Assembly (NCBI GenBank): GCA_015499995.1
Contig: JADNRV010000287.1
Coordinates: 1 to 62,039 of the forward strand
Length of the DNA stretch: 62,039 nt
From: Flammula alnicola
Lineage: Eukaryota > Basidiomycota > Agaricomycetes > Agaricales > Strophariaceae
Reading direction: 5' to 3'
Under the pieces are notes generated by a model. It searched no databases. It was given only the letters and a program-made list of their open reading frames with translations, and was not told the DNA's origin. Below, piece after piece: positions 10,028-21,951 of the stretch (its first letter is position 1; the number at the start of each line of letters is the position of its first letter). Made by a program: the position numbers and the translations under genes.

Positions 10028-12143
10028 CCAGCCAGTCACGCTCGCGAGCTCTAGTCGCCGTTGTTGATGGGCCCGTGCACGAGAAGCTTCCTGTCAAAGC
10101 TCACCCAAAACCCTGGGGCCCGGCGTTCTCGCTCAAAATCAAACCCATCCTCTCCTCACTCGTGTCCTCTCCTGATTCTTCATCTAATTTTCAACTGTCC
10201 ATGTCCAACGCGATGTCATCGACCGACGACGACGCATTGTAGCATCGGTGACTCCATCAGCGCGGCTTCCAATTCGGGATCGTCAACGTCGTCCTGATCT
10301 GTTTCCGAGTTGCTATCTTCAGACTCTGGTGCTTCGTTCGACGGTGAGTGTTCGGGTTAACCTGAATTGCTATTTCCAATGAGTTTTCCACAGAACCCAA
10401 TGCAATTGTTGCAGGAACGTTTCCACTGCCTTCCGCCGATGTCAATTCGATAATGTCTCAAACGGCGCGATCCTGCGCTTCTACCAAGCGTCCATGCACA
10501 ACCTCATAGACATTGTGCTTCTTGAGAGTTGCCATCAAGATCTCTATATCGGAGATGGTGTGCTTAGAACCCTGCTCCGTTCCCAGCTCATGATTGATTT
10601 TTGTTGATAGTTTCTGTAGAATATTAACACACGACGATACGAGAGCCAGCCAATCCCAAGAATGTGATCCTCGTTCGGCGTTATGAACGCGCTTTATATT
10701 CGGTGAGTGTCTCCTGTTTGGGTAGTGAATTTTTTACTGACGTGCCGTCACTGTTGTTACAGCGACTTGCGGTACTTAGGGCGCGTCACGATTTTTTCCA
10801 AACGCGGTGATTTTTGATGGTTTTTGGTTCGTTTTGAGTATTCATAGAATAGCATCGCCAGTTCTTGTTATTTTTGAATAACAATCGGACCAGTGAATTC
10901 GCATTGAAAATTGGCATCGATAGGTATAGGAAATGTCAAGAAAAAGTTGAATTTGAGTGATAGCTTGAGGGAACATGGATTTCGCAGGTCTTCAGATGAT
11001 GTGGCACAATGCTCATGAAATAAAGTGTGTAACGGTCATTCAAAATGCACAAATTTACCTCCAGTTGGCTTGGATATATGCTCTGTGCTAAATTATATAT
11101 GAAAAACGAAGAGGAGGGGGCATAGCGTGGTGAAGTTGTAAGTGCTTCCTCGGGCCTCCCGGGACCACAAACACAGTGTCGAAATCTCCCCATAGAATTA
11201 CTCTCCACTCAGTTTTTACAGCGTATATTTGTTCTTTTATGCCATTAGAGGCTTCAATGCTTTTTTCGAGGATTCTCAGCAGCAGCTGAATGCATTGTAG
11301 CACGAAAGTTTGCCGCCACATCAGCGGAAGGTTGACCTTGGGTTGACCTCAATCTCTGCAATCCGAGATCTCTTTCTCCATTATTTTGGCGCAGTTCGGC
11401 ACATACCTTTTGGTGGAAATACAATAGCCCAATTTTTGTTGAAAAGGGGTGAGATTTGGTGAAGCTACGATGTAGATGTATTTCCACATCACAGCTGCTT
11501 TCTACCTCATAACCCACTACCCTTCCTTCTACAAAAATTTGGCACTATCAGATATATATATCTACTGAAAGCATTATGAGCATAAAATTGGGAGATTTGA
11601 CTAAGAAATAGATGTGTAACTTCATGAACATTGTGCCACATCATCAGAACACCTGCGAAATCTATGTTCCCTCAAACTATCACTCAAATTCAACTTTTTC
11701 TTGACATTTCCTATACCTATCGATGCCAATTTTCAATGCGAATTCACTGGTCTGATTGTTATTCAAAAATAATAAGAACTGGCGACGCTATTCTACGAAT
11801 ACTCAAAACGAACCAAAAACCATCAAAAATCACCGCGTTTGGAAAAAAATCGTGACGCGCCCTAAGTACCGCAAGTCGCTGTAACTCCATCTCCACTTGT
11901 AACCTGCACCGTTTTACGCTTTTTATTTGCCTTTTCCTCCGCCTCCGCCCTCTTCTTAGCACCTAGTCATGGCTCTAGAATGTCTTGCACCCGATCGCAT
12001 TGACAAACTTGGTGAGGATTTTGTTTGCATGATGCTTCATTGAGTCTATGTTTTAACTTTTCATGCATAACTTGCTGGCAGAGAATTTTCGCCTGTGCTC
12101 CCATGATGCTCTGTGACTAGAGCTCGCGAGCGTGACTGGCTGG
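10028..12143. mobile_element. Candidate outer inverted-repeat element, disrupted
   Basis: A 29-bp sequence at 10028-10056, beginning CCAGCCAGTCACG, recurs as an exact inverted copy at 12115-12143. The pair brackets 2.1 kb that contains the 1.13-kb element at 10756-11885. No target duplication is visible just outside the arms (left TAGACTCG, right TTCCTCCT). The interior holds only short open frames. A small spliced frame starting MALECLAPDRIDKL at 11969 ends inside the right arm and is not recognised. This is either an old element with a later insertion, or an unrelated inverted repeat. Confidence 0.45.
10756..11885. mobile_element. 1.13-kb element with about 265-bp terminal inverted repeats
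   Basis: The left end, beginning GTTACAGCGACTTGCGG at 10756, continues to about 11030. It is mirrored with high identity by 11610-11885. The 0.58-kb interior encodes no recognisable protein, so the element is non-autonomous. The terminal GTTACAG is shared with the foldback element at 4321-9416. Flanking DNA shows at most TA as a target duplication if the true end is CAGCGAC. Confidence 0.8.
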
Positions 12144-12281
12144 TTCCTCCTCAGCCACGTGCTTGGTGAGAAAAGAGCACAGTAAATTATGAGTAAATGT
12201 AAAAACTTGGTAGAGATTTGCTTATACGCAAACCGCGACAAGCGTACTGCTACAACTTTTTTCACGAGTGTATCTACAAGA

Positions 12282-14042
12282 ATGGGAACCCGAGGATACA
12301 AAGTGTATCGTCGCAAAGGCTGGTATCACAAGATCTACAACCACTGTGATAGTTATCCATCAGGTATCATTGTCAATGCCCATTCGCGATTTCGAGGGAT
12401 CTCACCCACTCGAACTCTCAGGTCTAGGAGTAGAATTCTCGAATCAAGTGGCAAGAGGCGAGGCGTACCGAACATGGCTCGAGAGACTCAGAGACTCATT
12501 GGATAAGAAACTTGAAGAATTGCGCACGGAGGCTGACGATCCAGAGGGCATGTTGGATTACGGCGACGAGGATGACTTAATCGTGACCAGATTTCGCCCT
12601 GAAAGTGACTCCCATATCGAGTGGGTGTACGAGATAGATACAGACAATGAGGTTTTTTACAGTGAGTGGCCTTTTTTGTCCTCGGGAGGAGGAGATATTC
12701 TTTATTACTGTTCAGTGCTAATCATCAGCATCAATCAGTCGATGGGTTCCCGCTTTTCAACCTCCAGGACATGCCTCCCAAAAATGTGTTTCTCCGATGC
12801 ATTGGGTACGATTCATATGGCTTCCGTGCACACACTGCAACTACCCCTATTCGATATCGCTATACCAGCCGCAAAGTCTCTTATTCCCCAGCCCCCGAGG
12901 AGCTTATTCAGGTGTATCAATCCAAGCACGCTTCCAGAGATATTGTTACCTCGCTCCATCAGTTCGATGAGATTCTCGAAAACCCCGCACAATGCGAGAT
13001 GGTTCGCCTACATTTCTATCAGGCGCTAATAGGATGCATCTTGAACTCGGGGAATGTAGGATCTGACATCCGTAATTTCGAGCTTGCTGCAGACCCCGAG
13101 CCATTGAAGGAGATACAGGAGCTGACGATATATTTGGTCAAGGTGGCTGTCGAAAAGCGCATGACTGAGTTTGAGGTGGATTGGAGTTACATTCCACTCC
13201 CGACTGAGGATTGGTCCTGGCAGTGGTTGCGAGAGGATCTTTGTGTGCTCTGGGTGACGCGTCTGGACGATGAGGCAAATATGCAGGCCGCCGTAGCTGA
13301 TCTTTTTACCCGGGTCACGCAGGCACCCCCAAAGGCCAAGACCACCGTATACGGAATCGTCATCTCACTTTTTCACGTTGTCATTGTGCGCGTCGACCTC
13401 AGTGTCCCGGAGTCCGCGGGATCGTTCAAACATACTGCAGTCCTCCAGTTCCTTCCTTCCTTTTACGCCCAGTCTCCGTCTACGCTGGGAATAACAGCAG
13501 TTATTCGGCTCGGATATGCTCTTCTCTGCCACGACCTCGACAATCTTCCCTACTCTCCCACATATTTTGGGGAACATAGCGATCCTCGGGGTGTCGTTGA
13601 TACGATACCAACGGAAATCTGGACCTTGATCGCTGGGATGCTCTATCAGCCAGCCGACCTTAACAAGCTTAGCCTACTATCCCATCACAGTAAATGCGCA
13701 GTCGAGCGTACCTTGTTATATCCATTGCTGGTGGGTCCATTCAGGAGACATACTCTTCGTCTCGTTGGGTCCGCAGAGACAAATATTCCAAATACAACGC
13801 AGGTCGCGCGAGGTCAGGCCATCGCGGATGAGGGATTCATTGAACGGGAGAAAGGCAAGGAAAAATGCGGAGATGCCGACGACGCACGACACAATTCAAA
13901 CTTATCTTCGGCTGCGTTTAAGATCGACTCGGAGCGAGACCTGGGAGGCCACAATCGATTCCTACTGCCACTTACGCAAGACAGGTTAGGGATTGTTTGC
14001 AATATTCATGAGAATGTGATAACTTTCACACCAACTAGATAG
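12282..14042 (+). CDS. MGTRG/F-box-like family protein, copy A
   Basis: Exons 12282-12363, 12422-12661 and 12739-14042 give 541 aa. The N-terminus MGTRGYKVYRRKGWYH with YNHxDSYPSG is a motif I recall from many fungal hypothetical proteins. It is followed by a charged helix (LDKKLEELRTEADDPEG) and the core FPLFNLQDMPPKN. A long helical region includes WLREDLCVLW and the block FKHTAVLQFLPSFYAQSPST. Near residues 395-435, IPTEIWTLIAGMLYQPADL...LSLLS looks like an F-box. An acidic or charged tail follows. I infer an SCF-type adaptor with a family-specific sensor domain; the substrate is unknown. Copies B, C and D lie at 35-43 kb. The two phase-1 introns are conserved in all four. Confidence 0.8.
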
Positions 14043-14643
14043 AAGTGGACAAAGATCATTCCAGTGGCTTACTATCATTTTTAGCTCCTATATACTGGTT
14101 ACAAATATCAATTTCGTAAAAGAGATATGAAGCCTCACACATTCTTCTGCATCACAAATTTCAATCTCTCACCTTTTGGAGTCCCGGAAGCTTAAATTTG
14201 GGGATCGGAAGGTGGAGGAATGGCAAAGGAAATGAAAAGTTTCAAACTCCTGGTAAATGATAGTATATGAATTAGCCAAAATAACCAGAATGTGCAAGAC
14301 GTTGTTAGCAACGATGGCGGTATGCGAACCAACGCAAATAATGAACGTGCGGCGCCGTCGCCTAATTCTCATGGTCAAGCTACGCGAACAAGCCGCTTCA
14401 AAAGCACATTGTTGAAATCCTAAGCATACAAGAAAAACAGCGGTTTTCTGACCAAAAAAATTGTAGTTGCGGATGATCATAAGGTCAATATTACATTAAT
14501 GCAATGTTGTATGCTGCCACAAAGGAAAAAAAGTAAATATAAGGAACAAGAAAAATAAGGGACAAGAAAGACGAGGGATAAAGGCAGCGGAAGGAAAGAG
14601 ATGCAGAACACTGAGGCAGACCCCGCTACTTGACGACCTGTCG
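14043..14643. other. Intergenic, convergent genes
   Basis: AT-rich DNA between the stop codons of copy A and of the intact SVQTE gene. No repeat or gene can be supported. Confidence 0.6.
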
Positions 14644-15159
14644 CTAAATCATATGACGAAATTTGTACCAGTCCGGGGGGTTGAATCCAAGCTCTGCCAT
14701 GTATTTCATGAAGGGGCCCAAAAATTCCTCAGATAAGACACTGGAGCGTGTGCCCCTGCGCGCCCCCACAACAAGGACATTGTATGACCCATTTGGATCC
14801 GATTCAACTTCGACCTTCGCAACACTTATTTTCCACAAGTGCGTCAACTTCAGAGCCTTGGATCTGATATGCATATAGGCCACCCAGCTGCGCGATTGCA
14901 TAGCCTCGTTGGTGTCAGCTGTGCCCGGGGGTAGTGGCTCGAGTTTGTGGCCGAGTTTGGCCATAGTAGCGTTATCAAGCCAAAATCCGTACACCATGGG
15001 TGTCTGCTCTGCATCTGAACGAGTGGCGCGGACTTTCTTCTTTTTGGATGAAGGCTGAGATGAGGGCGCCACAATGTGCACCGTCTTGACCGATGGCACG
15101 GCAGGCTCTGTCTGCACAGACTTGCTGCAGGTGGATGTGGAGGCAGTAGCTTCGTCCAT
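14644..15159 (-). CDS. SVQTE-family protein, intact copy
   Basis: Intact 171-aa member of the small unknown family whose other copies are at the left edge. The start MDEATASTSTCSKSVQTEP at 15159 was chosen over the in-frame ATG at 15225. That upstream stretch is spliced out as a 5' leader intron (GTAAGT at about 15229 to TAG at about 15169), and copies 1 and 2 keep the same architecture. Conserved blocks are SVKTVHIVAPSSQPSSKKK (basic), MVYGFWLD, LGHKLEPLPPG, LTHLWKISVAKVEVE, VLVVGARRGTRS and LGPFMKYMAELGFNPPDWYKF. Basic composition and a short length allow a nuclear or regulatory role, but no known domain is seen. Two of three copies lie within 3.6 kb of an F-box-type gene. Confidence 0.7.
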   Translation of the reverse strand: MDEATASTSTCSKSVQTEPAVPSVKTVHIVAPSSQPSSKKKKVRATRSDAEQTPMVYGFWLDNATMAKLGHKLEPLPPGTADTNEAMQSRSWVAYMHIRSKALKLTHLWKISVAKVEVESDPNGSYNVLVVGARRGTRSSVLSEEFLGPFMKYMAELGFNPPDWYKFRHMI

Positions 15160-15714
15160 AATTGTGAATACTAAGTATCTATCCAAGAAAATGAGACAGG
15201 AAAAAAACCAATAAGGAGCAATCACTTACAGATATGAAAGCCGGAATATCTAGGTGCTAGTGGTACAGTGTCAGTATCATTTAATTTTAAATGAATCATT
15301 ATGTCGAATGAAATTGATGGTCGCGTGCTAACCACGGATCACGTGTCCGCGAATCGTTCCTGCGCAATTCAGGACGACAAAAACAAGTCAAGCGACGCCT
15401 GAAAGCGAGTGGTATTTGAAAATAAGTTTATATATACATATATAATAGTCTCTCAGTAAAACGAGCAACAAAAACTAAAAAGAACTTGAACGAGGCATAA
15501 ATAAAGAAACGCCGCCTCGAGAAGGAAGAGAGGATAAGACATGCAAAGTAGAGTAGTAAACGATAAATTTTGTATCAGACCAAATAATATGTTGCGATAT
15601 GCCTACGTACAAACAAGAAAAGCAGCAGTAAAAACAAGAAATATCCTATAGGGGTAACGAGAAAACAGTGAAGTCCTGACAGACTGTAAAACAGAAAAAA
15701 GCAGAAAAAAGCAA
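15160..15714. other. Intergenic, AT-rich
   Basis: Leader of the SVQTE gene, then AT-rich DNA with a short TATATA run near 15430. No gene is supported. Confidence 0.5.
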
Positions 15715-17849
15715 TCATGCCTCGCTATATTTGATCATTGCCCACACAATGGCCAAGCTAATTCCAATGACCAGCGCAAACGCAGCGCCGACATACATCA
15801 TCAGCTCGCGCGTGGCGATATTCGTGGTCTCCGCTCTCCGAGGAGCACCATTAGCAGTACCGTTCGCGGCGACGACGCCGTTCCGGATGTCCTCCACGCG
15901 CTTCTTCTTCGCGAGCTGCGCGTCGAGCTCTTGCTCGCGCAGGACGACGCGTGTGCGCGGGTCCGCAGGATCGAGCGATTGCTTCCCTGTTTCGGGGGAG
16001 TAGTTGACGAAGGAGGGGTAGTTGTGTTCGCACCACGCTTCGATCTAGGAATGCAAGTGTTATTTATTTATTTATTGAGAGCGAGGGAAGAGACGAGAAC
16101 GGACCTTGCCACAGGCGATAGAAATGCGGATAAAGTTGGGGTCGGATGGGATGGCTTTCGCATGGATCTTACGCGCGTATTCTCGGAAAATGAGGCCCAC
16201 TTCCCGAGGGTTGGTCGAACGCATAATAAGCTGGAAGGAGTAGGTAGGTAAGTCAACCACGTTCCATAATCCACAAAAGGAAGAAAGAAAAAGTTGTGCC
16301 CACCTTCGCAGCCTCTGCCTTGCGAATCTTGATATTCCTTTGGAACATCTCCTTGTTCATGAAACACAGCTCGAGCGTAGCAATCGCCATCGTCGCCGGG
16401 ATCGCACAGAAGTTGAACACGCTCTGGTTCCTCAATATCCGGAGATAATCCAGCGCGTCCGTCGTATGCCTTAACGCATCCAGCACCATCCCGCTCTGCG
16501 CATACGTCGCGCGTCGGACGGTATCCGCATCCGTAGCGTACATCTCGTGCATCTCCTTGAAGCCATACTCCTCCCGGCCCCAGACCTCGCGCGGCCAGAA
16601 ATACCGCTTCTCGTCCACGTCCTCGCGGTAGTCTCGGATGATGTTCGTCTTCTGCAGTAAGAGGCCCATGGAGTTGCTCAGCTCCAGTTGCGCGCCGAGG
16701 GTGGGCGACTCCTTCCCCGACGCAGAGAATATCCGCGATAGGCCTTCGCCGACGAGTCCGGCGACGTAGTGGCAGTAGAGGTCGTATTCGGCGACGGTTT
16801 CGAGGTAGATGGAGCCGGTTGTGGCTGCTTTGTGTGCGTAGTCGGCCATTCCGGTTTCCATCTTTTGTGTGATATCAATGATAACGTTTTTGTAACTGTA
16901 GATAGAACGAGTTAATGAGAGGTTATTTGGGATTCAATGGTGGGACGCATGCGGTGCCCTGCCCTTAAACCAATCTTGGCATGCCACAGCATATTCGATA
17001 AATTAAAAAAAAAAATTGAAGACGTACTCGGGTAGGAGCGTATTAACTTCATCCACTACGGTGTCATATTCCACGAGGAGTTGACGGTCCTTTTCGTCAG
17101 GACCACAGCCATTATAGTTCCATCCTGGGGTCACAGTATGGACGTGGAAGGCGCGTAGTAGAGGTTGTTTGACCTCGTCAGGAATGGTCATGTCATCCTC
17201 AATCGTATCGAGTCCACGGAGAACAAGGTAGAATAGGGCAATCTAGGTGGGCAATACGTCAGCAACGAACAGCCCAAGATTAGGTTCCGGAAACGGTAAA
17301 AAAAAACTGCGACTCGTCTATCTCTCATGAAATATGTTGGCCACCGATGCTTGGAAAAAGGAGCTCTACGTCATTGCCGTAAGCTGAACATAGAACCACG
17401 CGCGTCGCACACCACGTCGCGAACGTGGTGCTTTACGTTTTCCTTCTGCCAAATAGGAGAAGAAAAACATGAACGCATTTCGGGAGAAGACTACACTGGT
17501 GACACACAGAAGTGTGCATTGCCGGCGGTTACAAGGCAATAGGGCTTCACAATCCCCAGACTTTGGCCAGCCATGTCGTCCTCGGACATGAAAGCAAGCT
17601 ATAAAAGTGCCTACTCACAATTCTTGCGAGGTCGCCTTCCAGTTCTTTGACGACTGCCGAGAAACTCCTACTCGTTAGGTCGAGGAACTCCCAACACCGG
17701 CGCATCGACTGCCTGTCCCATCCGGATGTAGGATGCTCCTTTAACGCGGCAATGTCCCGCTTCTGCTCATGGTACAGGTAGAACTGAACGAGGGTCCTGA
17801 ACTCGAAGGGGTGTGTGAGGAGGAGAGCAAGCCAATTAGCGGCACCCAT
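15715..17849 (-). CDS. ERG9: Squalene synthase
   Basis: Farnesyl-diphosphate farnesyltransferase joins two farnesyl diphosphates into squalene, the first committed step of ergosterol synthesis, at the ER membrane. Five exons (17619-17849, 17028-17242, 16304-16895, 16105-16230, 15715-16044) encode 497 aa, close to the usual fungal length. Visible motifs: the first Asp-rich motif DTIEDDM; MADY; YCHYVAGLVGEGLSR; the second Asp-rich motif NIIRDYREDV; and FWPREVWG. The C-terminus carries a membrane anchor (MMYVGAAFALVIGISLAIVWAM, residues about 470-491). All catalytic motifs are intact. The start MGAANWLALLLTHPFEF matches the family N-terminus. It is divergently transcribed from the 70-aa gene at 18011. 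Confidence 0.96.
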
Positions 17850-18010
17850 GGTGGTCGAGGTGTGAGAGGAGTTGTCCACTTTTTTAAAAAGAGCTCGTAC
17901 GATTTTGTCACCCCACATTCGCGCCCTTAAAATAATATCACGACCCTGTTTCGGCACACTCGTCGGCCCGCTTTCCCGGCGCAATTGGCTTTTCTTCTTT
18001 CACACCCATC
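17850..18010. promoter_or_regulatory. Shared divergent promoter, ERG9 and 70-aa gene
   Basis: Only 161 bp separate the two start codons, so both genes presumably share this promoter. A TTTTTTAAAA stretch near 17880 is the only AT-rich candidate core element seen. I see no sterol-response motif that I would defend. Confidence 0.4.
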
Positions 18011-18223
18011 ATGGATCCCCTGCTGTCCCCCCCAGTGCGCATAGAGGCCGTCTCAGCTGCCCCAATCACAAAAAAGGCCACCCAAAAGCGCTTGGAGGCA
18101 TTTCTAGAGGATTTCCAGTCAAGGAGCACCTCGGCGCAAGGCGGCAACACCGCTGTGACGGTCCAGCTACAAAAATTGGCCGATGCACTGAAGGAGGAGC
18201 GAAAGAAGAAAAAGGAGAACTGA
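18011..18223 (+). CDS. Small 70-aa protein, unrecognised
   Basis: Single-exon frame starting MDPLLSPPVRIEAVSAAP, then a predicted amphipathic helix (KKATQKRLEAFLEDFQSR) and a second helix ending LKEERKKKKEN. No signal peptide or membrane segment is visible. It starts 161 bp from ERG9 on the opposite strand. The compact two-helix, Lys-rich architecture resembles small subunits of nuclear or cytoskeletal complexes, but I do not recognise it. Confidence 0.6.
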   Translation: MDPLLSPPVRIEAVSAAPITKKATQKRLEAFLEDFQSRSTSAQGGNTAVTVQLQKLADALKEERKKKKEN

Positions 18224-20611
18224 TAAAGATTGGTCTTGTGGACTCGGCAAAATGCCTCAGTGAGTCAATGGTGTAATTGGCTTGCTTTTGATAATGACAC
18301 GCCTGCCTGAAGAGCTCTCTTTCACTTTTATCAGATCCTACCCCGACTGTTTTAGTCCTTTGGCTTAGGAAGACAGTCAAATCTAATGTGTTGGATATTT
18401 TACACGTTGTAATGCCGATCAAGGCTCGTCGAGAAAGGGACCCACGTTATGGTGATCATGGTCCTCTTCCCCCCTCTTTTCGTGTAGAAGGTGTGGTCGG
18501 ACTGTGGTCGGCAGTACCTCGCCTCCTCTCTCTATATACCTCTATCCGGAAAAAAGGAGACGTCATCAGGACCAACCTCCCTTGCGGTCTATTTCCAAAC
18601 CCCTTCAACACTGCAGGGCGCAGATTAGAGACGAAAATACCTACATACCCCTGCGCATCGGTACGATCGCCTCCGAGAACTTTGCTATGGCCAGCACCTG
18701 CAAGTCGGCACCGAGTCTACGTTAATCTCGATCCATCAGAATGACGCTCTAACAACGTTCCTCGGAAGGAGCCAAGGCGGAAAAGATGCGAACTCTCTTT
18801 AAAATTGTCCACGGCTAACGCTCACGGGTCTGAACGATGAGATCTTGAGAGCTCGCATCACGGTATGGATCTCCCAAACGGCTCAACCTTCGGCCTCGTA
18901 GTTAACACTCTACGGACTCTCACATTCTCGTTTGAATCGACTTAAAAAGACCTTTTACGAGTGTCCATCTGCCAACGTTCGCACGCGTCAGACTTGGGGT
19001 GTATGATGGACTCACGGGTTAACATGGGCGTGAACTGGTGACTTGATCGCCACGGAGATCAGCCACTGCGGTGTCGCAGATACATCGCCTCAACGCAGGT
19101 GAGCAAGTATCAATCGGGAACTGAATCCCTGGGCGATGTTCTCCTGACCAGCACTCATCCCGCCAGTACAACGGTTGTACGCGACCTTAAGCTTGTTGGC
19201 CCTCCGAGCGACGAGCGAAATCCCCACCGTGTCTTTCAGGAAATCGACGGTGAGTCCCCTGATACTCGACCCTAGAAGCCTCTCGTCGCTGGGCTTTGTA
19301 AAGGAGTCAAAGTGGAAAAGATGCGAACCTACCTTCCAAATGACCACAGATAAGAGATAAGTAACCCTCACGGGTTTGAGCGAAGACAGAGAGTTGACAC
19401 GACGGTGAGGGCTTGCGTCGAGAAGCGCTATTATATTGCGACGATCGTCGGGCGATACAGATCTCACAAACGGCTTGACGTTCGGCATGATATGTTAATG
19501 TTCCGCGAAACTCTTCCGCAGGGTTCTGGGGATCTGAATCGCTCTATCAATTAGTGCGAGCTGAGATGAAGATGGAGGTATGTAGTGACAAAATACTCAA
19601 AAGATGTTACCGCAACTTGCAAGTCTATTCCATTGAGAATGCTGGGACGTCAGGCTTGGAGCTTGCGGGGAATGTCGTGGATCGATGGCTTGATTGTTAT
19701 GGAGACCGGCCAGTGTGGTGTCGCAGATACATCGCATCAAAGTGAGTAAGTATCAAACGGGAACTGAATCATGGACTCAGTATGTACAGTGCTGTATGTT
19801 CCCCTTTTTTCTTCCTCGTACTTAGGCGATATTCAGGACAACTGCAATATTCACCCAGTCTGCCCTCCGAGTACGAAGACTGCTAGTAATACATACGCCC
19901 CTCCGCTTGCGAAAGCGACGCGCCAAACCCTCACCGGCCTTTCTAAAAATAGATCTTTCCACCGGCGGCTTTTGACGCGCGCCATCTTTCTTCGACGCAG
20001 AAGCGACTCACAGTGATAACAATTTATCCGCTCTTTTGGAACATTTTAATCCTGGAAGATGTTCATTTTCCGTTCCTTTTTTCTTTGATGTTTAGGTGAC
20101 ATTCAGGACTAAGTCAGGGCAATAACAGAATTCATCCAGTCTGTCCGGCCAATTTCACGATCATGAGTACTAAGTAGTACATGACCTTGTCGTCCCTCCG
20201 CAAGGGAGAGCAAAACCCTGACCGACTCTTTCTAAAATAAAATAAAAAGATCTTCCGAGTCGCCTTTCACGCACCCGCGTCTTGATCTGCGCAGAAATGG
20301 TCTGATACACCTTCAACATACTCACAGTGATAGTGATTTCGTCTCGGCCTTTCTTGTAGAACGTTAAACGTGGCCTCGAGTTGAGTAAACGGCGACTATC
20401 AGCGACGAGTCCGCTTCGACGGCCGACGTCGAAGTTCGGCATAGGTGAATTTAGAACCATTTTCGAAGCCCCCCACAAACATGTGAGGACAAATTCCAAG
20501 AAACCGAAAATATATAATCAACAAGCCGAATCTGGTTCGAAGGGTAGGTGCCCCACTCACTGTCGTTTCGCGAGTCCCTCAGCAGTAGCAGCAGTAACAG
20601 CCGTAGTGGAT
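18224..20611. repeat. Gene-poor block with diverged duplicated segments
   Basis: Three pairs of diverged direct repeats are readable. 18777-18905 resembles 19315-19495 (shared AAAGATGCGAAC and CTCACGGGTYTGA). 19040-19135 resembles 19695-19775 (shared GGTGTCGCAGATACATCGC). 19805-20020 resembles 20065-20350 (shared ATTCAGGAC and CACAGTGATA). No pair encodes a consistent frame. This is probably old duplicated intergenic or repeat-derived DNA. Confidence 0.55.
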
Positions 20612-21472
20612 ATGGCAAAGGCCTATCCCCAGTGCTCCTTGGCGTTCCTCACACTCCTTTCAACACTCCTTTCCTCGATCATCCTCGTTCTATCCCTCAT
20701 CAACTACTCTTACATCGTCTTATGTCTCAACGCAGCGGCTACCGGTTTGGCGCTCGTTTACCATACGTCCCTTGTGCTATGCGTTTGCTGCCCGCGCCTC
20801 GGTGCGCCCTCACCCCAGTCGATCCACTCGTTAAGAGCAAGCATAGCATGCTGCGCTGTCTCTCTCGCACTGTGGATTGCCGCGTTCGCTGTTTCGGTGG
20901 AAATAGCGATCACCGGTCCCCGTGCCGCACGACCAGCTCCAAACTCCGGTCCATGGAACCTTGGGATACAGATCGCACTCTCAGTCCTCGTCGGTTTAGA
21001 ATTCACTGTCATGGCGCTGTATCTCTGGGCCTGTATTCGGAAACGGTTCTGTGGAGACGGTTCACCGCCAAAGGCCACATTAACTCCCCACCCTGTAAGA
21101 AATTATTTTATCTTCCTGCAATTTCTGAGAATTACCTTTCGCTTTTGATAAATAACAGTCGACAATGATGCCTCCAGCTGGCCATGGAGAGTACTCCGAC
21201 ATGAATACTGAGGAAGGAACTGATACGCAGTGCACACTATCTTCTCATACGAGGTAATTATATCCGGATTCACGTACCCCTGAAAGGTGCTCAGCTGATG
21301 CAACCTTTCCATGCTTAGTCCAATTCGCGTTATGCATCAGACATTCGTTAAAATTCCACCGCCTCCGGAAGTTGTTGAGTATCTCAAATCGACCGACCCA
21401 AACTGGGATTTCGTCACTCCAGAGGCACCCTTATCAGTTTCTTCTCATTCGGCGGAAAAGTCATGGGTTTGA
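20612..21472 (+). CDS. Four-segment membrane protein, paralog 1
   Basis: Exons 20612-21094, 21159-21253 and 21319-21472 give 243 aa. Four hydrophobic stretches are visible: about residues 10-32, 38-58, 84-104 and 120-142. Between segments 3 and 4 lies a loop GPRAARPAPNSGPWNLGIQ. The cytosolic tail is Pro/Ser-rich and ends in KIPPPPEVVEYLKSTDPNWDF. The topology is MARVEL-like. Blocks such as LNAAxxxLxLVxH and GPxWNxxxQI are shared with the gene at 27489, so the two are paralogs. Transport or membrane-organising function is inference. The start MAKAYPQC was chosen as the ATG directly before segment 1. Confidence 0.65.
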
Positions 21473-21951
21473 GAGCGAAATGATTCTTAAATATCGTTCT
21501 CATAGGTATATTCGTAGCGATTATGCCGCCCGACTTTTTCACTTGTATCACTATGTGAGTGATTAGTATAGCAGGTCTTGATTATTTATGACCAGTCAGA
21601 GTTGAAACACTGCCATATTCAAGAAATACAGTAACACTACCTCTCATTTATGTCTCCGGAGACTTTCGTTCTTCATATCATCGTGTTGCATATAAATCCA
21701 GCGTTCTCTATCAGAACATGTGGATTATTAATAAGGGTTCTGTAGAAGCTGTATGTATAGTAAGATTACAAATATGATTATAAGGCGATTACAAAAGCTA
21801 AGGTGATTACAAAAGCTCCCTTCTATAAGAATACATATAATACCGATAAGTCAGGAGTGTTCCGTGGCACCGCCACTGCCCCTCCGTGCGCCACACAATT
21901 TCTATGGCCGGGCGACCCGGCGGATCGACCTTCGGCCATCTCGGAATCCCA

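Noticed and set aside
12268..13029. 253-aa frame starting upstream of copy A as the real protein
   Set aside because: It reads exon 1 in the wrong frame; splicing at 12364-12421 gives the family-conserved N-terminus.
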